From positions 391,919 through 455,918 of the forward strand of contig NZ_JAMRXH010000006.1 in NCBI RefSeq assembly GCF_023740735.1: DNA of 64,000 nucleotides, in the 5' to 3' direction. Both the position numbers and the translations under genes were made by a program. This DNA comes from Nocardia sp. CDC159. GTDB lineage: Bacteria > Actinomycetota > Actinomycetes > Mycobacteriales > Mycobacteriaceae. Below are positions 52,959 to 61,668 of the stretch, piece after piece. Within the stretch, counting starts at the first letter, position 1. The number at the start of each line of letters is the position of its first letter. Below the pieces are notes generated by a model. It was given only the letters and a program-made list of their open reading frames with translations, was not told where the DNA came from and made no database searches.

Positions 52959-53129
52959 GACTCCGACGCCACCAGGCTCTCGAGGTCGCCCCCGACCAAA
53001 CCCTCGAAGCCGGGCGTTCCGCCGGTCAGCGCTGACTCGCAATCTCCCGACAAAATCTTTCAACGCAAAATCTTGCGTTCTCGTTTCATCGCGTGGCGCG
53101 CAGGCATTGCAAGGTCCAATGAGGGAACA

Positions 53130-54554
53130 ATGGAATACACGATCCTTTCGCATTTCGATATCCGGCCCGGAACCCTCACGCTGTGGAGCGCGGTCCGCGC
53201 ACCCGGCACCGAATGGAAAGTCGACGAACGCCCGCTGACGTGCGTACACGAGAAGTACCATCGCGATTTCGACGCCACCGATCCGCGCCCCGGTCGCGGC
53301 CGCTGGATCGGCACCATCTTCGAGATGGACGCCCCCTTCGACGCCCGTGCTGTCCGTGATCTGGTGTGGGCCTGGCACGCCCGGCACGAGGGGTTGCGCA
53401 CCACCGTCGCCGCCGCCGACTGCGGCGCGGGTCGGCTGACCTGCGACGCGCTCGACGTCGACATCGTGCACGAGCGGATTCCCGAGGTGAGCGCCTCGGC
53501 CGAACTCAACGACTATCTGCGCGAGATGCTGGAAGAGCGGCTCTCGCCGCTGGTGTGGCCGCACGTGGTGATCGCCACGGTCGAGCACCGCGACACCGGC
53601 AACTTCACCGTGCTGGTCGGCGCCGACCACTCGGTCATGGACGCCTACAGCCAGGTGCTCATCGTCACCGAACTGCGCGCGCTCTACCGCGCGCTGCTCG
53701 ACGGCACCAGCCTGCCGCATTCCGACACCTTCGCCAGCCCGGCCGACTACGCGCTGGTGGAACGGCAGGCCGCCGCCGCGCTGACCGCCGAATGCACCCC
53801 CACCGAGGTATGGCGAAACTTCTTGTCGGCCTCCGACGGCCGGTTCCCGCGCTTCGCGCCCCCGGTCGCGGCCGTCGAGGACACCGCCGAGCAGCCGCAG
53901 ACCAGCGTCTCGCGCTGGTTGCTCACCGATCCGGAGATCGCGGCGACCGAGGAGGCCGCCGCCGCACTGGGTCACCGCCCGACCACGGCGATCTTCGCCG
54001 CGCTGGCCCTGGCGTCGTGCCGGTTGTCGGGCAAACCCGAATTCCGCACGATCATGCCGGTGGCCACCCGCCCGCACAAGCGCTGGGCCGAGTCGATGGG
54101 CTGGTTCGTCAACATCGTCCCGCTGGCCATCCCGGTCCCCGGCGGCGCGAACTATCAGGACGCGCTGGTGGCCACCGACGGTGCGCTGCGGCACGCCAAG
54201 GCCGCGACCCTCGCCCCGGCCGAGCGCATCTTCGAACTGCTCGACGTGCGGGATCGGCCGCGCTTCGCGGTGTCCTACGTCGACATCCGCCGCCTGCCCG
54301 ACAACGAGCTCATCACTCGCCTGCGCGGCCGGGCGCTGCGGGCCGACTCCTACTCCAGCGACGAGGTCTACTTCTGGGTCGTGCGCGCGGCCGAGGGCCT
54401 CAACATCTCCGCGCGGTTCCCCGCGGCCTACTCCCCGGCCGTGCTGCAGCGCTTCATCGACGAATTCACCGCGATCTTGCGGGAATTCGGCGAGGCCGCG
54501 ACGGCCGCGCCCGAGCCCATGCTGGCGGTGGTGGCCGGACAAGGGGCGGCCTGA
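53130..54554 (+). CDS. condensation-fold acyltransferase 1 (PapA-like)
   Basis: This 474-residue protein has the BAHD/condensation-domain fold used by mycobacterial Pap acyltransferases. The catalytic H-X3-D motif is His167-S-V-M-Asp171 in G-A-D-H-S-V-M-D-A-Y, with the usual glycine changed to alanine. The solvent channel region has S-M-G-W-F-V-N-I-V-P-L near 330. Pap enzymes esterify sugar or phthiocerol hydroxyls with acyl-CoA or carrier-bound chains. GAGGG precedes ATG 53130. It is the first gene of the operon and shares its final base with the next start (TGATG). Confidence 0.85.
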   Translation: MEYTILSHFDIRPGTLTLWSAVRAPGTEWKVDERPLTCVHEKYHRDFDATDPRPGRGRWIGTIFEMDAPFDARAVRDLVWAWHARHEGLRTTVAAADCGAGRLTCDALDVDIVHERIPEVSASAELNDYLREMLEERLSPLVWPHVVIATVEHRDTGNFTVLVGADHSVMDAYSQVLIVTELRALYRALLDGTSLPHSDTFASPADYALVERQAAAALTAECTPTEVWRNFLSASDGRFPRFAPPVAAVEDTAEQPQTSVSRWLLTDPEIAATEEAAAALGHRPTTAIFAALALASCRLSGKPEFRTIMPVATRPHKRWAESMGWFVNIVPLAIPVPGGANYQDALVATDGALRHAKAATLAPAERIFELLDVRDRPRFAVSYVDIRRLPDNELITRLRGRALRADSYSSDEVYFWVVRAAEGLNISARFPAAYSPAVLQRFIDEFTAILREFGEAATAAPEPMLAVVAGQGAA

Positions 54555-55975
54555 TGCGCACCGGGGGACTGGACGAGTCGCTGCGGGTGACCGCGCGGCC
54601 GATCGTGGTGCGGCCCACCGCCGCGGCGCGCGCGGCCGCCGCCACCGCGGCGATCTCCCCGGCGCCGCCGGGCTTCCTGCAGCTGGATCATCTGCGCGCC
54701 GCCGTCGCCGATCCGGCGCATCCGCCGTATCTCGGTGTGGTGACCCATATTCCGGGTCTGCTGGACAGCACCGCCCTGGTGGACGCGATCACCGCGTTCG
54801 TGCGGACGCACGACGGCCTGCGGACCTGGTTCGAGCCCATCGAGGACGGTTTCGCCCGCCACGTCGTCGATCCGGCGGCGATCGAATTCGAGGCGGCCGA
54901 ACTCGACGGCACGGCCGAGGGCGAGCAGTGGACGGCCGAATTGCAGCGGTACTTCGAGGCCGCGGCCTCGCCGCTGGCCTGGCCGCCCGCGGCCTTCGCG
55001 GCGGCACCGGCCGGTGACGGGTTCGACCTCGTCTTCGTCGCCGATCACGCGCTGAGCGACGGCATGTCGCAGGCGCTGGCGGCGCTGGAGCTGACCGAGC
55101 GGTACCGGGCCACGGTCGAGGATCGCGAAACGCGCTGGCGCGCACCGGTCGGCGGCAACGCCGACTACGCCGCCGACGAACACGGCCGCGCCGCCGACGC
55201 ACTCGCCGACGAGCTGTTCGGTCAGTGGGATCGGGCGCTGGCCGAGACCGGCTACCGGCTGCCGGTGTCGGTGCTGGACCTGGGCACCGAACCGGGGGAG
55301 CGGTATCGGCGACAGATCCGCACCTTCACGCTGCTCGACGGCGAGCAGGCCCGCTCCTTCGACGCGGTGCTGAATGATTCGGGGGCGTCGCTGTCGGCGG
55401 CGCTGTTCGGCGCGCTCGCGCTGACCGATTACGAGCTGACCGGACGCGACCGGTACTGGACGCTCAATGTGCTGGGCACCCGCTTCGGCGAGCGGTTCGC
55501 CACCGGACAGGGCTGGTATTGCAATTTCGTGCCGGTGTCGTTCGCGCTGCCCGCCACCCCCGATCTCGCCGGTGTGCTGCCCGCGGTCCGGGCGGGGCTG
55601 GAGCGGGCGCGGCGGATGTCGCGGCTGCCCGTGCACGGCGCGATCGCGCGGGTGCTGCGGGCCGGTCGGGGCGCCGAATTGGTCACGCGGGAACCAAGTT
55701 TCGTGACCATCCTGGATCTGCGGCAGGCCGCCGCGCTGCAGGCCCCGGACGCCGATACCCGCATCTTCACCGCCGACGGCACCACCTCGACGCTGTCGAT
55801 CTGGCTGGGCCGCAACGCCACCGAATACTTCGTGAGCATCGGTGCTCCGGACGTCCCGGTGGCCTGGGAGCGGCTGACCGGCTATGCGGAGCGGCTGCGC
55901 GCCACCCTGGTGGAGATCGCCACGACCGGTAACTATCGCCCCGGCCGCGCCCTGACGCGCGGAGTGGGCGTATGA
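54554..55975 (+). CDS. condensation-fold acyltransferase 2 (PapA-like)
   Basis: This 473-residue protein is a second member of the same fold. Its catalytic motif is canonical, His165-A-L-S-Asp169-Gly170, in V-A-D-H-A-L-S-D-G-M. The second half has Q-G-W-Y-C-N-F-V-P-V near 318, parallel to acyltransferase 1, so the two probably arose by duplication. An Ala-rich N-terminal segment precedes the domain. It overlaps its upstream neighbour by one base and the glycosyltransferase by four, indicating coupled translation. Confidence 0.85.
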   Translation: MRTGGLDESLRVTARPIVVRPTAAARAAAATAAISPAPPGFLQLDHLRAAVADPAHPPYLGVVTHIPGLLDSTALVDAITAFVRTHDGLRTWFEPIEDGFARHVVDPAAIEFEAAELDGTAEGEQWTAELQRYFEAAASPLAWPPAAFAAAPAGDGFDLVFVADHALSDGMSQALAALELTERYRATVEDRETRWRAPVGGNADYAADEHGRAADALADELFGQWDRALAETGYRLPVSVLDLGTEPGERYRRQIRTFTLLDGEQARSFDAVLNDSGASLSAALFGALALTDYELTGRDRYWTLNVLGTRFGERFATGQGWYCNFVPVSFALPATPDLAGVLPAVRAGLERARRMSRLPVHGAIARVLRAGRGAELVTREPSFVTILDLRQAAALQAPDADTRIFTADGTTSTLSIWLGRNATEYFVSIGAPDVPVAWERLTGYAERLRATLVEIATTGNYRPGRALTRGVGV

Positions 55976-57222
55976 GGGCCCTGCTGGCCTTCGGCGGCAG
56001 TCGCGGCGACGCCCAACCGGGCGTGCTGCTCGCCCGCGAACTGACCCGGCGCGGCCACGACGTCACCCTGGCGGTGTCGCCGAATCTGGTCGGCTTCGCC
56101 ACCGAATACGGCGTCCCCGCACGGCCGTTCGGCCTGGACACCGACGAACTGCTGCGGGCTCAGCTCGGCAACCGCGGCCGGGGCGGCCCGCGCGCTCGGC
56201 TGCGGCACCTGCGCGAGCTCAACCGGCAGGGCTTCACCGAGGCGGCCGAGGATCTGCTGCCGCTGGCCGAGGGCGCGGATGTGGTCGTCGGCGCGATGGC
56301 CAACGAGGAGGTCGCCGAGGGCGTGGCCGCCTATGCGCGAGCCCCGTTCGCGGCGGTGCACTACTTCCCGATTCGGCCCAGCGGTTCGGTGCCGATCGTG
56401 CCCGCGCCGTTCGGGGGACGGGTGCCCGGCGTGGTGAACCGGCTGGGCTGGCGTGCGGTCGCCCGCGCCCGCGCCTGGGCGGTGGCGCCCGATGTCACCG
56501 AATTGCGCAGGCGCGCATTGGGTCTCGGGTGCCCGGGTCGGATCGATATCCAGGCCTACGACGAACGGTTGTTCGCGGGGCTGGCGAAGGAGTGGGGTGC
56601 GAACCGGCCGTTCGTCGGCTTCCTGGTGCCGCCCCCGGTGACCGATCGCATCGATGCCGCGCTGTCGGACTGGCTGGCCACCGGCGGTGCGCCGGTCTAT
56701 GCGGGATTCGGTTCGATGCCGGTCGGCGATGCCCGGGCGACCATCGACATGGTGCGCGCCGCATGCCGTCGGCTGGGGCGGCGACTGCTGTTCGTGACCG
56801 GATCCAATGCCGTCGAACCGCGTTTCACCGACGATCTCGCGATCGTGCGCGCGGTCGACCATTCGACCGTGCTGCCGCGCTGCGCGGTGGCGATCCACCA
56901 CGGCGGCGCGGGCACCACCGCGGCGGCGCTGCGGGCCGGGGTGCCCTCGGTGGTGTGTTCGTTCCTGGCCGATCAGCCCTACTGGGGCCAGCGGCTGCAA
57001 CAGTTGGGAGTCGGTGCGACACTGCCGTTTTCGCGGCTGACCCCGGCGCGGCTGGAGCGATCGCTGCGGCATGCCGACAGCGATCCCGTCGTGCGCCGGG
57101 CGGCGGCCTTCGCCGCCCGCTTCCGCCACGACGGAGTGGCCCGGACCGCCGATGTGGTCGAGCTGTTCGGCGCCGGACGGCGTCCGGCCACGCTGCCCAC
57201 CGTGGAGAGGAGGTTCTCGTGA
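55972..57222 (+). CDS. GT1 glycosyltransferase (UGT/MGT-like)
   Basis: This 416-residue GT-B enzyme has the acceptor-side N-terminus with G-S-R-G-D-A-Q-P near 10 and H-D-V-T-L-A-V. The donor-binding C-terminal domain has Y-A-G-F-G-S-M-P and H-H-G-G-A-G-T-T near 308-315, the GT1 nucleotide-sugar motif. It is of the family that glycosylates lipids and natural products in actinobacteria, such as the rhamnosyltransferases of glycopeptidolipid synthesis. ATG 55972 and TGA overlap as ATGA. It would attach the sugar that the acyltransferases then decorate. Confidence 0.9.
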   Translation: MRALLAFGGSRGDAQPGVLLARELTRRGHDVTLAVSPNLVGFATEYGVPARPFGLDTDELLRAQLGNRGRGGPRARLRHLRELNRQGFTEAAEDLLPLAEGADVVVGAMANEEVAEGVAAYARAPFAAVHYFPIRPSGSVPIVPAPFGGRVPGVVNRLGWRAVARARAWAVAPDVTELRRRALGLGCPGRIDIQAYDERLFAGLAKEWGANRPFVGFLVPPPVTDRIDAALSDWLATGGAPVYAGFGSMPVGDARATIDMVRAACRRLGRRLLFVTGSNAVEPRFTDDLAIVRAVDHSTVLPRCAVAIHHGGAGTTAAALRAGVPSVVCSFLADQPYWGQRLQQLGVGATLPFSRLTPARLERSLRHADSDPVVRRAAAFAARFRHDGVARTADVVELFGAGRRPATLPTVERRFS

Positions 57223-58175
57223 CCACCGAAACAGCCATCGAGGCAACGGGTTTGGGTAAATCCTACGGTTCCTTCACCGCCGTCGACGGCATCGATCTGC
57301 GGGTGCCGAGCGGGACGGTGTTCGCGCTGCTCGGCCCCAACGGCGCGGGTAAGACCACCACGGTGCGGATGCTGGCCACGCTGCTGCGGCCCACCCGTGG
57401 CAGCGCCCGGGTGTTCGGCTACGACGTGGTCCGCGAGGCAACGGCGGTGCGCTCGATGATCGGGCTGACCGGGCAGTACGCCTCGGTCGACGAGAACCTC
57501 TCCGCCGAGGAGAACCTGCGCGTCTTCGGGCGAATCCTGGGGCTGCGGCGGCGCGCGGCCTTCCGACGCGCCGCCGAACTGCTCGAGCAGTTCGAGCTGA
57601 CCTCGGCCGCGCAGCGCCCGGCGGGTGCGCTGTCCGGCGGTATGCGGCGGCGGCTGGATCTGGCCGCGACCCTGATCACGTTGCCGCCGTTGATCTTTCT
57701 GGACGAGCCGACGACCGGGCTGGACCCGCACACCCGCATGCAGATGTGGGAGATGGTCCGCTCGTTGGTCGCCGGTGGCGTGACCATCCTGCTCACCACG
57801 CAGTATCTGGAGGAGGCCGACGTGCTGGCCGACCGTATCGCCGTGGTCGACCGGGGCACGATCGTCGCCGAGGGCACCGCCGACGAGCTGAAGACCTCCG
57901 TTGGCGAGGAGGTGCTGCGGCTGGAACTCGCCGATCCGGCGCGTCTGGCCGCGGCCGTCGCGCTCGCCGAACGGATCTCCGGTGCGACCGCGCGGATCGC
58001 GCCCGAGGGCGGATCGCTGTCGGTGCCGCTGCCCGATATCGACACCGCCACCCAGGTCCTTGTCGAGTTCGGTCGATCGGGAATCCGATTGCGCGGCTTC
58101 GGGGTCGATCGCCCCGATCTCAACGAGGTGTTCCTGGCCCTGACCGGGCATGCCGAGCGGCAGGGGGCGGCGTGA
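57219..58175 (+). CDS. ABC transporter ATP-binding protein, DrrA type
   Basis: This 318-residue ATPase has Walker A G-P-N-G-A-G-K-T-T near 38-46, the signature L-S-G-G-M-R-R-R-L near 137-145 and Walker B L-I-F-L-D-E-P near 158-164. The D-P-H-T-R and Y-L-E-E-A-D region is typical of daunorubicin-resistance/antibiotic exporters, with the usual C-terminal extension from about 230. GTG 57219 overlaps the GT stop as GTGA. It pairs with the permease that follows to export the operon product, as DrrAB-type proteins do for phthiocerol lipids. Confidence 0.93.
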   Translation: MTTETAIEATGLGKSYGSFTAVDGIDLRVPSGTVFALLGPNGAGKTTTVRMLATLLRPTRGSARVFGYDVVREATAVRSMIGLTGQYASVDENLSAEENLRVFGRILGLRRRAAFRRAAELLEQFELTSAAQRPAGALSGGMRRRLDLAATLITLPPLIFLDEPTTGLDPHTRMQMWEMVRSLVAGGVTILLTTQYLEEADVLADRIAVVDRGTIVAEGTADELKTSVGEEVLRLELADPARLAAAVALAERISGATARIAPEGGSLSVPLPDIDTATQVLVEFGRSGIRLRGFGVDRPDLNEVFLALTGHAERQGAA

Positions 58176-59014
58176 TGGCCACCCTGACCGTGGCGCAGAC
58201 CGCCGACGAACGGCCCCGCGCGCAGCGGATCGACCGCCGCCCCCGGGTCACCCGGATCGGGGTGGTCACGACCGTGCGGCAGTCGCTGATCATGGCGCTG
58301 CGCGGGTTGCTGACCTTCAAGCGCAGCCCGCAGCTGCTCTACGACGCGGCGTTGCTGCCGATCGTGGGGCCGGTGCTGTTCGGCAACATCTTCGGCACCG
58401 CCATCGCGGGCAGCGTGCACGCCTATCTGCCGACCCTGATCCCGGGCGTGCTGGTGCAGATCGTGCTCACCGCGTCGGTGGCGACCGGCGTGCAGCTGTG
58501 CGAGGACATCCGCTCCGGGGTGCAGGACCGGTTCGCCTCGATGCCGATGGCGCGGCTGGCGCCGATCATCGGCGCGCTCACCGCCGGGGTCACCCGCTAC
58601 GCCATCGCCGCGACGACCGTCGTGATCGTCGGGTTCGCGATGGGGTATCGGCCCGCGCATCCATGGGGGCTCATCGGTAGCGCGCTGCTGGTGGTGGGCG
58701 TGACGGCGGCGTTGAGCTGGATCTTCGCGGCGGTGGGCGTCACCATGTCGAAACCGACCGCGGTGCAGGGCATTTCGGCGCTGATCCTGATGCTGTTCAC
58801 CTTCGCCTCCAATGCCCTGGTGCCCACCGCGGCCATGCCGAACTGGCTGCGCCACGTCTCCGACGTCAACCCGGTCTCGCATCTGGTGTCGGCGGTGCGC
58901 ACGCTGGCCGACGACGGCCGCTTCGGCTCGGACGCGGTCTGGTCGGTGGTGGGGGCGCTGGTGGTGCTGCTGGTGTTCGCGCCGGTCACGATGCGGGCGC
59001 TGCGTCCCCGCTAG
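58175..59014 (+). CDS. ABC transporter permease, DrrB type
   Basis: This 279-residue ABC-2 permease has six predicted helices after a basic N-terminus. The conserved ABC-2 stretch is V-Q-L-C-E-D-I-R-S-G-V-Q-D-R-F-A-S-M-P near 108, and it ends with L-V-V-L-L-V-F-A-P-V-T. Only one permease is present, unlike the DrrB-DrrC pairs of mycobacteria, so it probably forms a homodimer. ATG 58175 overlaps the ATPase stop as TGATG, indicating a single coupled unit. Confidence 0.93.
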   Translation: MATLTVAQTADERPRAQRIDRRPRVTRIGVVTTVRQSLIMALRGLLTFKRSPQLLYDAALLPIVGPVLFGNIFGTAIAGSVHAYLPTLIPGVLVQIVLTASVATGVQLCEDIRSGVQDRFASMPMARLAPIIGALTAGVTRYAIAATTVVIVGFAMGYRPAHPWGLIGSALLVVGVTAALSWIFAAVGVTMSKPTAVQGISALILMLFTFASNALVPTAAMPNWLRHVSDVNPVSHLVSAVRTLADDGRFGSDAVWSVVGALVVLLVFAPVTMRALRPR

Positions 59015-59040
59015 AAACTGTTCGAAAGGTATGTGGGGCA

Positions 59041-60381
59041 ATGGCAGTCAATCGACTCACCGCTGACGACGATCTGTTCTGGAAGGTGCACCGGCTGTTC
59101 GGGTCGGTGCTGGTGAACCAGCTGGCCTGGCGGTTCGACGCACCGCTGGAGCGGGCCGTGGTGGAGGCGTTGCACGCCCAGCTGACCCAGGGCTTCCTGG
59201 CCCGGCGGGTGGTGCCGACCCGGATGCCGTTCGCGCGGCCGTACTGGGCGCCCGCCATCGCCTCGAATCCGTTGGACTGGCAGGCGGATCCGGTGCCCGC
59301 GGACGGGGTGGTGGATTGGCTGTCGGCGCAGACCGACGCCGATCTGGATCCGGCCAGCGGGCGGTTGTGGCGGTTGTCGGCCGCGCCGTTCGCGGGCGGG
59401 ACGCTGCTGTCGCTGGTCACCTCGCACGTGGGGGCCGACGGCGGTGCGGTGATCTTCGCGGTGCAGGACGCGCTGGCCCGGGTGGCGCGGGGGCTGCCCG
59501 CCGAGCGCGCCGACGGCAGCGGACGGCTGGTCGGCGAGGTCCCGGCACGCGGGCGATTGCGGTCGGATCTCGCCGATGCGGCGGGGCAGGTGCGCGCCAT
59601 CGTGTCCGGCATCGGCAAGGCGTACCGGGCCCGGCACGTCACCGAGCCCGGACGGCGGCCGCGCCCGCAGGAGCCGCGGCTGGATCTGCCCGAGCGTCAT
59701 CAGCCCGCCGAGCTGGTGCTGAATGTGCCACTGGAGCAATGGAATTCGGTGGCGGCGGCCCATGCGGGCACCGCGAACGGGCTGATGCTCGGCACCGCGG
59801 TCGGGGTGCTGGGGCGCTGCGGGCGCATCGAGGACGGCGAGCAGGTGCGCGTCGACATCCCGCGCTCGCTGCGCGTGCCCGACGATCCGCGCGGCAATGC
59901 CACCACCGGCGTGCCGATCAGCGTGCCCTATCGCAAGGGTGATCTCGCCGATCTGACCCACATCCGGGCCGCGACGAAGCAGGCCATCTCCTCCTACGGC
60001 GACCCGGCGACCACCCCGGCGCTACAGCATCTGCAGCCGGTGCAGATGGTGATCCCCGATTTCGTCGCGCGCCGGTTCGTGCGTACCTCCAAGGCGCCGA
60101 TCTGCCTGTGCACCAATCTCGGTGAGACCGCGCAGACGGTGGCCACCCTGGGCGCGGCGACCGCGGCCGCGGTCCTGATGCGGCCGGTGATCCGGGCCAC
60201 CGAGACCGAATTCCTGCGCCGCACCGAGGTCGGGGTGAACATGTCGTGGTCCAGCGACGGGCAGACGGTGACCCTGTCGGTGATCGCCGCCGATCCCGAC
60301 CGCTTCCCGACCCGCGAGGCATTGCGCGGGTATGTGGAGGAGGAGTTCGCGGCGTGGGGGCTCACGCCGACGTTCTGGTAG
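59041..60381 (+). CDS. condensation-fold acyltransferase 3 (WS/DGAT- or Pap-like)
   Basis: This 446-residue protein has the H-X3-D-G motif His129-V-G-A-Asp133-Gly134 in T-S-H-V-G-A-D-G-G. Further on it shows N-A-T-T-G-V-P-I-S-V-P, the phrase placed where the channel loop lies in this fold. It is more distant from the first two acyltransferases. It begins 26 bp after the permease with AAAGGTA upstream of ATG 59041, so it is likely in the same operon. It may add a second type of acyl chain to the same product. Confidence 0.83.
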   Translation: MAVNRLTADDDLFWKVHRLFGSVLVNQLAWRFDAPLERAVVEALHAQLTQGFLARRVVPTRMPFARPYWAPAIASNPLDWQADPVPADGVVDWLSAQTDADLDPASGRLWRLSAAPFAGGTLLSLVTSHVGADGGAVIFAVQDALARVARGLPAERADGSGRLVGEVPARGRLRSDLADAAGQVRAIVSGIGKAYRARHVTEPGRRPRPQEPRLDLPERHQPAELVLNVPLEQWNSVAAAHAGTANGLMLGTAVGVLGRCGRIEDGEQVRVDIPRSLRVPDDPRGNATTGVPISVPYRKGDLADLTHIRAATKQAISSYGDPATTPALQHLQPVQMVIPDFVARRFVRTSKAPICLCTNLGETAQTVATLGAATAAAVLMRPVIRATETEFLRRTEVGVNMSWSSDGQTVTLSVIAADPDRFPTREALRGYVEEEFAAWGLTPTFW

Positions 60382-61566
60382 TCAGCAGGTCGCGGGCGGT
60401 GCGGGGCGTCCGGCGAGGCGCTCGGCCAACCAGGGCTTCCAGCGGTCGCCGCCCTCGGTGAAGCCGCCGTGGTCGCCGGGAAGGATATTGTCCTGCACCG
60501 GAATTCCCAGGCGGCACATATCGGCGACGGCCGCGGTGGACCAGGCGGTGTTCACCAGCACGTCTCGGTCGGCGCGCAGGATCAGGGTCGGGATACCGCT
60601 GGCCGCCCGGGGCAGATTGGTACCCGTGACGTAGTCGGTGAACTCCTTGCGCGCGGTGTCGTCGGCGAAGCGGACCTCCTGCGGCCCCGCCGACGCGGCG
60701 ACATCGACATCCGCCTTGGTCATCTCGCCGGTGCAGGCGCTGGCCAGGCGCGGTGCGGCGGTGAGCAGATCACCGCGTAGCAACCGGTCGAATCCGTAGT
60801 CCGGGTGGTGGTAACGGACGCCGGTGATCACGTAAGGGAGCACGAGGTATTGGTCGGTGCTCAGCGTGCCAGCCTCGACCGAGGCGGCCACCTCCACCCG
60901 CAGGGCCGGATTGATCAGCACATTGCCGACGATATCCAGTTCGGGCGCATAGTCTTTCGCACTCTCGGCCGCCGCCTCCGCGGCCCGCCCGCCCTGCGAC
61001 ACCCCGTACAGCACCGTCTTCCGCGCCAAGGGCAAGTTCGTCCGATGCGCCGCCCGCACCGCATCGAGCACGTTGTACCCCAGCGCCGGGGTCTCCAGAT
61101 ACGACGAGGCCCCCTGCCCATCGAGCCCCTGGTAGTTGGTCATGACAACCGCGACCCGCTCCCCGAGCAATTTGGCAACGGTATCGGCGCTGCCATACAA
61201 ATCGGGCGAGTCCGTCGGCGCACACCGCTCGGCCACCCCCGAGGTCCCATGCGCGAAAGCCACCACAGGCCACCCGTTTTCCGGCGCCTGCCCCTTGGGT
61301 AGAAACACCGCCCCGGAAACCTCCACGGTCGACTTGTCCGGTGCGGTGGACAGATACCGAATATAGGTCCCCGACGCGGCCGCACCCGACAGCTCGGAAT
61401 CGGACACGCTGAGCGTCCGCTGTGAAACCAGCCCCCCAACCTGCTTCACCCCCTCCGAACCGGAACCACCCCCCGAGGCCCCACACCCAGCCACAACCCC
61501 GACAACCACCGCCACCACCCCGACCAGCCTGCCCGCAACCCGCACCACGGCTCCTTTTCGTCGCAT
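60382..61566 (-). CDS. LIP-family lipase lipoprotein
   Basis: This 394-residue lipoprotein has a lipobox V-A-G-C near residues 25-28 and a Gly/Ser spacer. Catalytic features match the LIP family: W-P-V-V-A-F-A-H-G-T-S-G, nucleophile G-V-S-Q-G-G near 184-189, acid in R-A-D-R-D-V-L and histidine in P-G-D-H-G-G-F. It is a paralogue of the secreted lipase at 41321, but membrane-anchored. ATG 61566 is preferred; ATG 61587 would add seven residues. It sits directly downstream of the glycolipid operon, convergent, and could act on its acylated product. Confidence 0.85.
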   Translation of the reverse strand: MRRKGAVVRVAGRLVGVVAVVVGVVAGCGASGGGSGSEGVKQVGGLVSQRTLSVSDSELSGAAASGTYIRYLSTAPDKSTVEVSGAVFLPKGQAPENGWPVVAFAHGTSGVAERCAPTDSPDLYGSADTVAKLLGERVAVVMTNYQGLDGQGASSYLETPALGYNVLDAVRAAHRTNLPLARKTVLYGVSQGGRAAEAAAESAKDYAPELDIVGNVLINPALRVEVAASVEAGTLSTDQYLVLPYVITGVRYHHPDYGFDRLLRGDLLTAAPRLASACTGEMTKADVDVAASAGPQEVRFADDTARKEFTDYVTGTNLPRAASGIPTLILRADRDVLVNTAWSTAAVADMCRLGIPVQDNILPGDHGGFTEGGDRWKPWLAERLAGRPAPPATC

Positions 61567-61668
61567 GATCGGCTTCGATTGTTCCATTCGAGCAACGGGC
61601 ACGCCGTACCCCCGCGCCTTCGGCACGGGGGAGTCGAGGGTGGGGCTGCGGGGGCCGAAGGCGCGGGG

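Larger units (their letters stand above)
52280..53129. other. 850-bp palindrome-rich non-coding region upstream of the glycolipid operon
   Basis: No convincing gene is present. The first 340 bp are GC-rich; from about 52640 the region is markedly AT-richer. Beyond the listed sites it holds ACTCGCGAGT (52840-52849), a TTGACT, and an imperfect palindrome around ACA-AA-TGT (52768-52787). Confidence 0.6.
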
